A DNA stretch of 64,000 bases, taken from contig NZ_CP047027.1 of the NCBI RefSeq assembly GCF_009797025.1, positions 3,410,001 to 3,474,000 on the forward strand, written 5' to 3'. Numbering within the stretch: position 1 is the stretch's first letter; each line of letters starts with the position of its first letter. This DNA is from Cellulophaga sp. L1A9. GTDB taxonomy: Bacteria; Bacteroidota; Bacteroidia; Flavobacteriales; Flavobacteriaceae. Positions 54,946 to 62,954 of the stretch are shown in pieces. The position numbers and the translations under genes are program-made. The notes beneath the pieces are model-generated. The model was not told the DNA's origin. It worked only from the letters and a program-made list of their open reading frames with translations, and searched no databases.

Positions 54946-55247
54946 GAACTTAAAAATTATTTTATAATTGACCCTAATTTTTTTCACCTTAGAATTCTAA
55001 GAAAACAAAAAAACACGTATGCAAAATTAAGGTATTTATTGAATATAGTTTTAGTAAGTTTAGTTCGGTGCTAATAAAAATAAAACTATTCTCAATAATC
55101 CATACTCTTTCGCATTTTTCTGTTGATGAATGATACAACATGAAAATATAAGGAATTAAAAAATCATTCTAAGTAGATTTCTTTCAAATCCATGAAATTC
55201 TAGATGAAAGTACTTTTTGTGTTTAATTTTTAGAGAATATTTGTTTT
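54946..55247. other. 302-bp intergenic region with candidate promoter
   Basis: No gene is seen. TAATTTTG read on the minus strand (55022-55029) is a full -7 box match for the repeat lipoprotein gene, with a leader of about 70 nt. No Crp-type palindrome was found at the usual offset. Confidence 0.5.
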
Positions 55248-55766
55248 TTATTTGGCAAGTAACAATTGTGAAATTTCTTCATTTCCTTGCATTTTTGAAT
55301 GAGTTAACGCTGTATTGCCTCTATTGTCTTTGATGGTTTTATCTGCATTATTCTGTAACAAGAACGATACAATTTCAGCGTGGCCAAAAGTACTGGCATA
55401 TATTAATGCAGTGGCTTCATTAAAGTTTTGCTGGTTTACACGGGTACCGCTCGCTATTAATGTCTTTGCAATAGCACTATATCCTTTAAAGCAAACGCCC
55501 ATTAATGCTGTATTTCCAGAAAAATCTTGTGCATTTAAATCACATCCTTTGTTTATTAGAAAATCAACCACCTCTGCCTGATTATTGTAGGCAGCTAGAA
55601 TTAACGGCGTAAAACCTTTATCATCAACAGAATTGATGACATCGTTATCTGCAGAATATAATGCTGTAATTTGTGCTAAATCACCATTTCTTGAGGCATC
55701 AAAAATTGATTGTGCGTTCATGGTCCTACTAAATATTAAAATTAAAACTACTAGGGTATATTTCAT
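55248..55766 (-). CDS. Exported ankyrin-repeat protein (AnkB-like, catalase partner)
   Basis: A 172-aa protein with a signal peptide (MKYTLVVLILIFSRTMNAQ) and about four to five ankyrin repeats (GFTPLILAAYNNQAEVVDFLINKG, GNTALMGVCFKGYSAIAKTLIASG, EATALIYASTFGHAEIVSFLLQN). In Pseudomonas a periplasmic ankyrin protein, AnkB, is encoded beside katB and is needed for full catalase activity. Here the same pairing occurs 74 bp after an exported catalase. ATG 55766 is chosen over 55802 to place the signal peptide at the N-terminus. Confidence 0.85.
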   Translation of the reverse strand: MKYTLVVLILIFSRTMNAQSIFDASRNGDLAQITALYSADNDVINSVDDKGFTPLILAAYNNQAEVVDFLINKGCDLNAQDFSGNTALMGVCFKGYSAIAKTLIASGTRVNQQNFNEATALIYASTFGHAEIVSFLLQNNADKTIKDNRGNTALTHSKMQGNEEISQLLLAK

Positions 55767-55840
55767 ATCTTTTGTATTTAAAAGAGAGGACGCTTTGTAC
55801 ACATCCTCTCTTATATCTTGTTTATTTTAAAAGTTGACTA

Positions 55841-57361
55841 TTAGTTCATAAAATCTTTCTGAGAAAAACCTAAGGCTTTAGCAATTCTCATACCGTACTC
55901 TCTATCCGCTTGATAGAAATAGCCAATCATTGTTTTTTGAATATTTTTATCCGTTACTTGCCCCAAATCACCACTCAAATTTTTAATTAAATTATCCTGT
56001 TCTTGTTTTGTAAGTGATCTGTAAAAATCCCCAGCTTGAGCAAAATCATTTGTTTTAGTAATTTTCTTTTGTGTGATGGTTACATTCGTAAGTGTAGTTT
56101 CAGACTGTTTGTATTGCGGGTCTTCTGTTAATGAAGCTTTAGAACTTGGCTGATAGTTAATATCAGGGTTTTCAAATCTTTTATTGCCAGCACTAATCCA
56201 ACTGTCAGAATTATAATTTTTAGGGTCTTCTAAGGGTTTATTAATTTCTAACTGTAAAAAGTTAGGTCCTAATCTATGCCTTTGAGTATCAAAGTAAGAA
56301 AACAATCTACCTTGTAATAATTTGTCTTCAGATGGCTCAATACCCGGTATTAATGCGCCTGGCGAGAACGCAATACTTTCTACTTGTTCAAAATAATTTA
56401 TAGGATTTTGATTTAATGTCATCGTCCCAACTTTAATTTTTTCAATTTTATCAGCAGGCCAATCTTTTGTAGCATCTAAAGGCCAAAAATCAAAGGAGTG
56501 GAGGTCTTCTGGTTTTATCATTTGCACATATAAATCCCATTGCGGATAATTACCTTCAGCAATAGCTTTACGTAAGCTTACGGTAGCATGTTGCCAATCT
56601 AAACCTTGTTGGAGGGTAGCTTCTTCTGCAGTTAAGTTCTTTTCACCTTGCTTAGAAACCCAGGAATATTTCACATATGTTACTTCACCAGCTTTGTTTA
56701 TCCATTTGTAACCGTGAACGCTACTACCGTTCATATATTGGTATCCTTTTGGTATCCCTAAATCGGTCCATAATCTGGTAATCATATGGGTAGCTTCAGG
56801 AACATTAGAAAAGAAATCAAAATACCTGTTCGGATCTTGCTTGTTTGTCTCAGGAGATGGTTTCAAGGAGTGTACCATATCTGGGAATTTTATGGCATCT
56901 CTAATAAAGAAAATAGGAAGATTGTTTCCTACGATATCATAATTACCTTGTTCTGTATAAAATTTAACGGCAAAACCTCTTGGATCTCTTGCTGTTTCTG
57001 GTGAGCCTTTTCCATGGATTACAGTAGATAGTCGTACCGCTAGATCTGTTTTTTTGCCAGTTTCTGCAAATAATACAGCTTTTGTGTAAGCAGACATATC
57101 TTTTGTGGCTTCAAAATACCCAGAGGCACCAGCGCCTCTTGGATGTACCACACGCTCGGGAATTCGTTCTCTATCAAAGGCAGCCAATTTTTCTACAAGA
57201 AAAATATCTTCCAATAACACAGGACCATATTCTCCTACCGTTTTAGAATTTTGGTTATCACCAACAGGCACTCCTCCGTTTGTTGTAATGATGTTATCGC
57301 TCTGTGAAAATCCGGTTAAAGAATACGAGAGGATAATAAGGGTAACTAATGTCTTTTTCAT
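55841..57361 (-). CDS. katA: Exported catalase (monofunctional haem type)
   Basis: A 506-aa catalase with an N-terminal signal peptide (MKKTLVTLIILSYSLTGFSQ), so a periplasmic enzyme. It has FDRERIPERVVHPRGAGASGYFE with the distal His, VGNNLPIFFIRDAIKFPDMVHSLKP with the distal Asn region, and RLFSYFDTQRHRLGPNFLQL with the proximal haem Tyr. It decomposes H2O2 entering the envelope. It is divergent from oxyR (108-bp gap) and upstream of the ankyrin gene, forming an oxidant-defence block. Confidence 0.95.
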   Translation of the reverse strand: MKKTLVTLIILSYSLTGFSQSDNIITTNGGVPVGDNQNSKTVGEYGPVLLEDIFLVEKLAAFDRERIPERVVHPRGAGASGYFEATKDMSAYTKAVLFAETGKKTDLAVRLSTVIHGKGSPETARDPRGFAVKFYTEQGNYDIVGNNLPIFFIRDAIKFPDMVHSLKPSPETNKQDPNRYFDFFSNVPEATHMITRLWTDLGIPKGYQYMNGSSVHGYKWINKAGEVTYVKYSWVSKQGEKNLTAEEATLQQGLDWQHATVSLRKAIAEGNYPQWDLYVQMIKPEDLHSFDFWPLDATKDWPADKIEKIKVGTMTLNQNPINYFEQVESIAFSPGALIPGIEPSEDKLLQGRLFSYFDTQRHRLGPNFLQLEINKPLEDPKNYNSDSWISAGNKRFENPDINYQPSSKASLTEDPQYKQSETTLTNVTITQKKITKTNDFAQAGDFYRSLTKQEQDNLIKNLSGDLGQVTDKNIQKTMIGYFYQADREYGMRIAKALGFSQKDFMN

Positions 57362-57469
57362 TCTGTATCAATTTTATTTATAATGATGCCGTAAAATTCA
57401 ATCACTTTGGGAGATGAATCAAATTGATACTTTATATACTTGTATTGCTAAAATTAATATGATAGGAGC
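57362..57469. promoter_or_regulatory. katA-oxyR divergent control region
   Basis: A 108-bp divergent spacer containing an imperfect TCAAT...ATTGA inverted arrangement (about 57398-57429). OxyR is expected to act here by family knowledge. I could not identify a clear OxyR box or a full consensus -7 box. Confidence 0.4.
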
Positions 57470-58393
57470 ATGACTTTACAACAATTGGAATATGTAATCG
57501 CCTTAGATACTTACAGACACTTTGTTACAGCTGCCGAGAAGTGTTTTGTAACACAACCGACAATAACTATTCAAGTAAAAAAACTGGAAGATGAAATAGG
57601 GTTTTTAATTTTTGACAAGAGTAAATTCCCCATAAGACCAACAGATTTAGGTGAAATGTTTATCCAGAAATCAAAAGTAATTTTACAGGAAGTGAGCGAA
57701 TTAAAAAATATGGTACGTATAGAGTTAGATAACTTGGAGGGGGAGTACCGACTAGCAGTGCTACCCACAATATCACCGTATTTAATTCCCTTAATATCAG
57801 GTGCTTTTTCACAAAAATACCCAAATACAATTCTAAAAATACAAGAGATGGAGAGTGACCAAATTATCTTAGCACTCCAAAAAAAAGAAATTGATATGGG
57901 GATATTAGTAACCCCTTTAAACGAGCCGTTTATCAGAGAGATCAAATTATATAATGAACCCTTTATTTTTTACGGTCAAAAAAATTATTTTGAGAAGGAT
58001 AAAAAATCTATAGCTGTAGAAGAAATAGAAAAATTGGATAATATATGGCTTTTAGAAAAAGGGCACTGTTTTAGAAATCAAGTGCTAAATATTTGTGGAA
58101 ATGTAGAAAGTACAAAAACAATTCAGTTTCAAAGCGGCTCCATAGAAGCCTTAAAGAAGATGGTAAACAATTATGGCGGATTTACCTTAGTTCCTGAAAT
58201 GGCAATTGATGCTAACGATAGTGGTGCTGCTATTCATTTTACCGCACCTAAACCTGTACGAGAGGTAAGTTTAGTAACACACCACTCTTTTAGTAAAGAT
58301 GTTTTGTTAGATGCTTTACGTTTAGAAATATTAGATAAAACGCCCGAAGAGTTTGTCAAAAACGAGCGTTTTTTTAAAATTAATTGGAGGTAA
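57470..58393 (+). CDS. oxyR: Hydrogen peroxide-responsive regulator OxyR (LysR family)
   Basis: A 307-aa LysR regulator with an N-terminal winged helix (1-60; AAEKCFVTQPTITIQVKKLE) and a periplasmic-binding-type sensor domain (about 90-300). The redox pair Cys200 and Cys209 (GHCFRNQVLNIC) matches Cys199/Cys208 of E. coli OxyR in spacing and context, so it is a genuine peroxide sensor. It is divergent from katA and convergent with the peroxiredoxin gene, 8 bp apart. Confidence 0.93.
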   Translation: MTLQQLEYVIALDTYRHFVTAAEKCFVTQPTITIQVKKLEDEIGFLIFDKSKFPIRPTDLGEMFIQKSKVILQEVSELKNMVRIELDNLEGEYRLAVLPTISPYLIPLISGAFSQKYPNTILKIQEMESDQIILALQKKEIDMGILVTPLNEPFIREIKLYNEPFIFYGQKNYFEKDKKSIAVEEIEKLDNIWLLEKGHCFRNQVLNICGNVESTKTIQFQSGSIEALKKMVNNYGGFTLVPEMAIDANDSGAAIHFTAPKPVREVSLVTHHSFSKDVLLDALRLEILDKTPEEFVKNERFFKINWR

Positions 58394-58400
58394 AAAGTAT

Positions 58401-59057
58401 TTACTTCAAATGTTCTAGTACATCCTGTGGTTCTGCTCTATTTCTATAGTCAGCGTCTAAGAATGCATATTGGATAATTTTGTCTTGACCAATTATATAG
58501 GTGGCAGCTAAAGGTAATTCTCCTTTATCATTCCCATTAAAGTTGCTTAGGCCAAATCCATTTTCATAAATTTCTTTGACATCCTCCGTTAGTTTAAAGA
58601 CAACTTTATATTGGTAGCCAACCTTATTGTCAAGATCACTTAAAACTTCAAATTCTAAATTATTTTTTTCTTTTGTAGAAATAGAATTGTCGGGCGTTTC
58701 AGGCGTAATTGCTAATAGACTTGCTCCTAATTTTTTAAATTCAGGTAGTGCTTCTTGCATATAGTGCAATTGCATATTGCAATAAGGACACCATCCACCT
58801 CGATACCACATTAAAATTACCGGACCATTTTTTAGTTCGTCATACAGTGTAATTTTTTCTCCGACAGCATTTGGTAAGGTAAAGTTTATAGCGGTGTCTC
58901 CCACCTGCAAAGCTTTCTGCGTAATTTCATTATGTACTACTGAAGCAATACCTTCTGCATATTTCTTTTTTTTATCTGCTGATGCCGTATGTTCAAAAGC
59001 CGTTTTTTTTTCGTTTAATTCGTTTTCTAAAGGTCTTATCTTATTTTTCGTTTCCAT
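58401..59057 (-). CDS. Peroxiredoxin-like protein (AhpC/TSA superfamily) with CxxC
   Basis: A 218-aa thioredoxin-fold protein. An N-terminal helical extension of about 50 residues is followed by QVGDTAINFTLPNAVGEKITLYDELKNGPVILMWYRGGWCPYC, with Cys90 and Cys93 as a CxxC rather than the PxxxTxxC of typical peroxiredoxins. It likely reduces peroxides or disulfides in the cytoplasm. It overlaps no gene; the stop is 8 bp from that of oxyR. Confidence 0.85.
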   Translation of the reverse strand: METKNKIRPLENELNEKKTAFEHTASADKKKKYAEGIASVVHNEITQKALQVGDTAINFTLPNAVGEKITLYDELKNGPVILMWYRGGWCPYCNMQLHYMQEALPEFKKLGASLLAITPETPDNSISTKEKNNLEFEVLSDLDNKVGYQYKVVFKLTEDVKEIYENGFGLSNFNGNDKGELPLAATYIIGQDKIIQYAFLDADYRNRAEPQDVLEHLK

Positions 59058-59389
59058 CTTTTTATTTTGTATTTAGTACGTATCTATTCGCTATTAATTA
59101 CACGAGTAAATTACTATTTAAGAAATTTGAAGTTACGTAAAAACGAATGACACCATGAAAAACTCATGCTATGAGAGCACTAAATATAGTGTTAGGATCA
59201 GTTTATCCTTTAAGAAACATTTTTTGGAGTAAAGTTGGAAATAGATCGGTACTATTAAACGGTTGTGCCTAATTACAAATTCAATTGTTGTAAAACTAAT
59301 AGCTGTAGCTTAATAGATTATTATTCTTAACCAGTACTATACTTGAAAAATATCTTAGTTTTAGCTATTAAAATACCTATTGAATACAT
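59058..59389. other. 332-bp divergent intergenic region (peroxiredoxin / marC)
   Basis: No gene is seen. TAGTTTTA (59356-59363) is a candidate -7 box for marC. The palindrome CACTA-AATA-TAGTG (59178-59191) is not aligned with any box. No motif-1 or motif-2 site was found. Confidence 0.45.
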
Positions 59390-60004
59390 ATGGATAGTAT
59401 AATTACTTATAGCTTAAGTGTTTTTATGGCCTTTTTTGCAATTATGAACCCTATTGCAAATACACCCATTTTTTTAGGGCTTGTAGAAGGAAAAAATAAA
59501 GATCAGAAAAAAAAGATTGCCAAGACAGCTACAATCACAGCTTTTATAATTGTAGTGTCCTTTATTTTTGCTGGGAAATATATTTTTGAACTTTTTGGAA
59601 TCACTATTCCAGCATTTAAGATTACCGGTGGAATATTAATATTCTATGTGGGGTTTGAAATGCTGATGTCTAAAAAATCTAAGATACAAAGTCCTGAAGA
59701 TAATGAGGATGATAGCAGTGTAGGGATATCGCCTTTAGCTATTCCTATCCTTGCAGGACCAGGGACAATCGTAACAGGAATGAATTTTGTAACCAATGCA
59801 AGTTATACACACATAGGTATTGTAGTTGGTATTTTTGGGTTGATGATTTTATTGACCTATTTGGCTTTTGTTTTAAGTGACGTAATTGTAGAAAAAATAG
59901 GAGAAAACTTAATCGCTGTTATCGGAAAATTGATGGGCTTAATACTTGCTATTATAGGAACTGGAATGATAATAGAAGGTATTAAATTAAGTTTTACGTT
60001 ATAA
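59390..60004 (+). CDS. MarC-family integral membrane protein
   Basis: A 204-aa protein with six TM helices. The conserved AIMNPIANTPIFLGL (about 17-31) and SPLAIPILAGPGTIVTGM (about 112-129) segments define MarC/YchE proteins. The transport role is unproven in the family. It lies 64 bp upstream of the M23 peptidase gene. Confidence 0.9.
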   Translation: MDSIITYSLSVFMAFFAIMNPIANTPIFLGLVEGKNKDQKKKIAKTATITAFIIVVSFIFAGKYIFELFGITIPAFKITGGILIFYVGFEMLMSKKSKIQSPEDNEDDSSVGISPLAIPILAGPGTIVTGMNFVTNASYTHIGIVVGIFGLMILLTYLAFVLSDVIVEKIGENLIAVIGKLMGLILAIIGTGMIIEGIKLSFTL

Positions 60005-60068
60005 GCAGATTGTTATCTGTATCCCATGCTATGATCATTGTACAGCAATAAATGCAAAAAATAATTAA

Positions 60069-60710
60069 ATGAATTTTCTAAGAATAATTTTAAGTATAGC
60101 TGTAGGGTTTCAAGTTTCTTGTCAGGAGGCGAAGAAAGAAGAGCCCATTCCGTCTTCAAAAACAAAGAAAGCAAGTATAAAAGTTGAACCACAGAAAAAT
60201 AAATTAGATATTTTAATTGAACTTTTTGAGCAAAAATCTATTTACAAGGCTAGAGGTTTTGATTTTCCTATTGCAAAGCCAAACGCTAAGGGATACTATA
60301 ATGCGCAACCTTTTGGAGATAATCATCATCTTGGTGATGATTGGAATGCCGTTACAGGCGGAAATTCAGATTTAGGAGATCCTATCTATGCCACAGCAAA
60401 TGGTTTTGTTAATTTTGCTGTTGATGTTGGTGGTGGTTGGGGAAAAGTAATCCGTATCTGGCATACCACAGTGGATGGGGTAGTTGTAGAGTCTTTATAT
60501 GCACATTGTGATACCATAATTATAGAACAGGGTCAATATGTTTTTAAGGGCGATAAAATTGCAACCGTAGGAAACGCAGATGGAATTTACTTGGCACATT
60601 TGCATTTTGAAATAAGAGATGATATCACACTACCCATAGGAAATGGATACTCAGTAAATACAGCGGGATATCTAGACCCTACTAAATTTATTAAGGCGCA
60701 TAGAGAATAA
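60069..60710 (+). CDS. M23-family peptidase (lipoprotein-like)
   Basis: A 213-aa protein with an N-terminal signal ending in FQVSC (Cys about 18, lipobox-like). The LytM/M23 core has HLGDDWNAVTGGNSDLGDP (His and Asp zinc ligands) and YLAHLHFEIRDD with the HxH motif. It is a peptidoglycan endopeptidase or a regulator of one, in the periplasm. All zinc ligands appear present, so it is probably active. Confidence 0.88.
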   Translation: MNFLRIILSIAVGFQVSCQEAKKEEPIPSSKTKKASIKVEPQKNKLDILIELFEQKSIYKARGFDFPIAKPNAKGYYNAQPFGDNHHLGDDWNAVTGGNSDLGDPIYATANGFVNFAVDVGGGWGKVIRIWHTTVDGVVVESLYAHCDTIIIEQGQYVFKGDKIATVGNADGIYLAHLHFEIRDDITLPIGNGYSVNTAGYLDPTKFIKAHRE

Positions 60711-60925
60711 GAATTAGTTTTAAATTTACGCATGAAAAGGAATAGTCTTAGGTACATTTTAATTGCTCTATGTATTTCAGGGATTAAGATTGCTAAGTTT
60801 CCTTATCAAGATATTTAGATTGGAACCATACCTTAATATTTTAGGCTTAAAATTGGCATCATTTTTTTGATCCATATAACCTAACATTCTTTAATTTATC
60901 TTGTAGAAAGCAGTACTTGCAAATC

Positions 60926-60969
60926 TGATATATATCATAGATTGTCCAGGTACTCTTGGGTTACCTTAG
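60926..60969 (+). promoter_or_regulatory. Motif-1 operator and -7 box for cls
   Basis: The operator TGATATATATCA (60926-60937) is a perfect palindrome. TACCTTAG (60962-60969; one mismatch to TAnnTTTG) lies 30.5 bp from its centre, 1 bp more than at the other sites. Confidence 0.6.
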
Positions 60970-60990
60970 CGGTAACTTTAAAAGATTGTA

Positions 60991-62394
60991 TTGGGACTTC
61001 ATATTATATTAACAATTTATGTGCTTATTGCGTTAACTTTAGTAGTTAGCATCTTGTTGCATGGCGCTAAGCCATCAAAAACACTAGGTTGGTTATTGGC
61101 AATATTTACAGTTCCTGTGGGGGGTATTTTCTTGTATTTATTGTTGGGTAGAAATAGAAGAAAGAATAAGTTGATACTTTTAAAGAAAGAACGTTTCTTT
61201 CAATTTCCAAAACCTTCCTTGGAACATATGTCAGCAATGCATGGGCAGTTTAAAAAACTCATGACTTTAGTGTATCGCAACTCCCACTTTCCACCAACCG
61301 AAGGCAATGATTTACAATTATTAAAAGATGGGGAAACTACTTTTGAAGCTATTTTTAAAGCCTTAGATGCTGCACAACACACCATCCATTTACAGTATTA
61401 CATTTTTGAAGAAGGAGAATTAGCAGATGCTTTTTTAATTCTTTTTGCTAAGAAAATTAAAGAAGGTGTTTCTATTCGGATGATTTATGATGGGGTAGGG
61501 AGTTTTTCTTTAAGTAAAAAATATATTAATAAGTTGGAGGCGATTGGGGTTGAGGTGTATCCTTTCTTACCATTTAAATTTGGCCGATTTTTTAGATCAT
61601 TAAACTATAGAAACCATAGGAAAATTATAGTTATAGATGGTTATACTGGGTTTACTGGTGGAATAAATATATCTGATAAATACCTTAAAGGTGATGAGGC
61701 ACTTGGAAAATGGCATGATATGCACTTGCAAATTATAGGACCAGCAGCCACACATTTAGATTATGTTTTTACGCTAGATTGGTATTTGGTGAGTCAGCAA
61801 GAGTGTACACCAGCCAAAAGAAATAGCGATGTGAAAGTAGGAACCAATAGTTTGGTGCAGATCGTTGCTGGTGGTCCAGATGACGATTTTGCTTCTTTAG
61901 AGCAGACCTATTTTTCAATGATAAACAAAGCTGAAAAATACATTTATATTACCAATCCGTATATTATTCCTGGGCAAGCACTATTACAGGCTTTACAAAC
62001 TGCTGCGCTAAGTGGGGTGGATGTGCGACTATTGGTTTCTGAAAAAGCAGATAGTAAAATAGTAGGGTGGAGTGTACGCTCTTATTTTGAAGCACTTTTA
62101 AAATCAGGAATTAAAATTCACCTTTTTCCAGATGGTTTTTTACACAGTAAAATTATAGTGAGTGATGATGTGATAAGTACTATAGGCACAGCAAATTTAG
62201 ACGACCGTAGTTTTGAACAGAATTATGAGGTCAATGCAGTAATGTATGATAGCGCTTTCGCAAAGCTTCTCAAAGCAGATTTTTTAAAAGATGCTCATCG
62301 AAGTAAAAGTTTAACCTATGTAGAATTTGTAAATAGACCGTGGAGTGATAAATTAAAAGAAGGTTTTGGCAAGTTGTTCAGTGCCCTTTTATAA
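60991..62394 (+). CDS. cls: Cardiolipin synthase
   Basis: A 467-aa enzyme joining two phosphatidylglycerols into cardiolipin. It has a TTG start, two N-terminal TM helices (1-20 and 30-50), then two phospholipase D HKD motifs: NHRKIIVIDGYTGFTGG (about 207) and HSKIIVSDDVISTIGTANLD (about 386). It is an inner-membrane enzyme. With mlaEFD it gives the motif-1 regulon an envelope-lipid branch. Confidence 0.93.
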   Translation: MGLHIILTIYVLIALTLVVSILLHGAKPSKTLGWLLAIFTVPVGGIFLYLLLGRNRRKNKLILLKKERFFQFPKPSLEHMSAMHGQFKKLMTLVYRNSHFPPTEGNDLQLLKDGETTFEAIFKALDAAQHTIHLQYYIFEEGELADAFLILFAKKIKEGVSIRMIYDGVGSFSLSKKYINKLEAIGVEVYPFLPFKFGRFFRSLNYRNHRKIIVIDGYTGFTGGINISDKYLKGDEALGKWHDMHLQIIGPAATHLDYVFTLDWYLVSQQECTPAKRNSDVKVGTNSLVQIVAGGPDDDFASLEQTYFSMINKAEKYIYITNPYIIPGQALLQALQTAALSGVDVRLLVSEKADSKIVGWSVRSYFEALLKSGIKIHLFPDGFLHSKIIVSDDVISTIGTANLDDRSFEQNYEVNAVMYDSAFAKLLKADFLKDAHRSKSLTYVEFVNRPWSDKLKEGFGKLFSALL

Positions 62395-62445
62395 AGATAT
62401 AATACAAATATTTTTCAAAATTTCTCTCATAATTAAGCGTCTTAT

Positions 62446-62489
62446 GTAACAAAAGTTACGGTAAAAATGAGTACAACATATTAAATTAG
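62446..62489 (+). promoter_or_regulatory. Palindrome and -7 box before the 62494 gene
   Basis: GTAAC-AAAA-GTTAC (62446-62459) is a perfect palindrome similar to the 52068 site. TAAATTAG (62482-62489, one mismatch) begins 29.5 bp from its centre. The GTG start at 62494 lies 4 bp after the box, so the transcript would be almost leaderless. Confidence 0.45.
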
Positions 62490-62493
62490 TATT

Positions 62494-62871
62494 GTGAAAA
62501 TAGCTAACCAAATAATTTTTATTTTATTTACTACTATTACCTTATTCAGTACGTTAAAGAATACAGGTACACTAGGGTATTATATTGTATTTACGGATAA
62601 TTTTGTTGAGAATTTTTGCGAAAATAAAAGTAGACCAGCGTTAGAATGTAATGGAAAGTGTGTGCTTTCAAAAATGCTTTTACAACAAGCAAGTGAAGAT
62701 AAAGAGCCTTTAAAAATAGATTTTTTAAGAAATGAAACAGTATTGTTTTTAGGAACAATTTTTAATATTGAATTTGTAACCCCTATGAATACATCCTATC
62801 TTAATTTAGGATATCATATTACGTATTCCTTTAAACTAATAGCCCAAATTACGCACCCACCACAAATTTAA
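62494..62871 (+). CDS. Small exported cysteine protein next to a TonB receptor
   Basis: A 125-aa protein with a GTG start, an N-terminal hydrophobic helix (about 5-22) and a single CNGKC motif (about 50-54) with an upstream Cys. Small proteins of this plan often precede metal TonB receptors in Flavobacteriia. A metal-binding or redox role is inferred from the Cys pair and the neighbour. Family not recognised by name. Confidence 0.6.
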   Translation: MKIANQIIFILFTTITLFSTLKNTGTLGYYIVFTDNFVENFCENKSRPALECNGKCVLSKMLLQQASEDKEPLKIDFLRNETVLFLGTIFNIEFVTPMNTSYLNLGYHITYSFKLIAQITHPPQI

Positions 62872-62954
62872 GATGATACTTCGTTACTAAATTACTGAAC
62901 GCTCTTTTAGAGCCTTCAGTGCTGTTTACATGTATAATTTTAAATATCAAAAAT

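Noticed and set aside
59178..59191. Palindrome CACTA-AATA-TAGTG upstream of the peroxiredoxin gene
   Set aside because: No -7 box lies at the usual offset in either direction and no second copy was seen.
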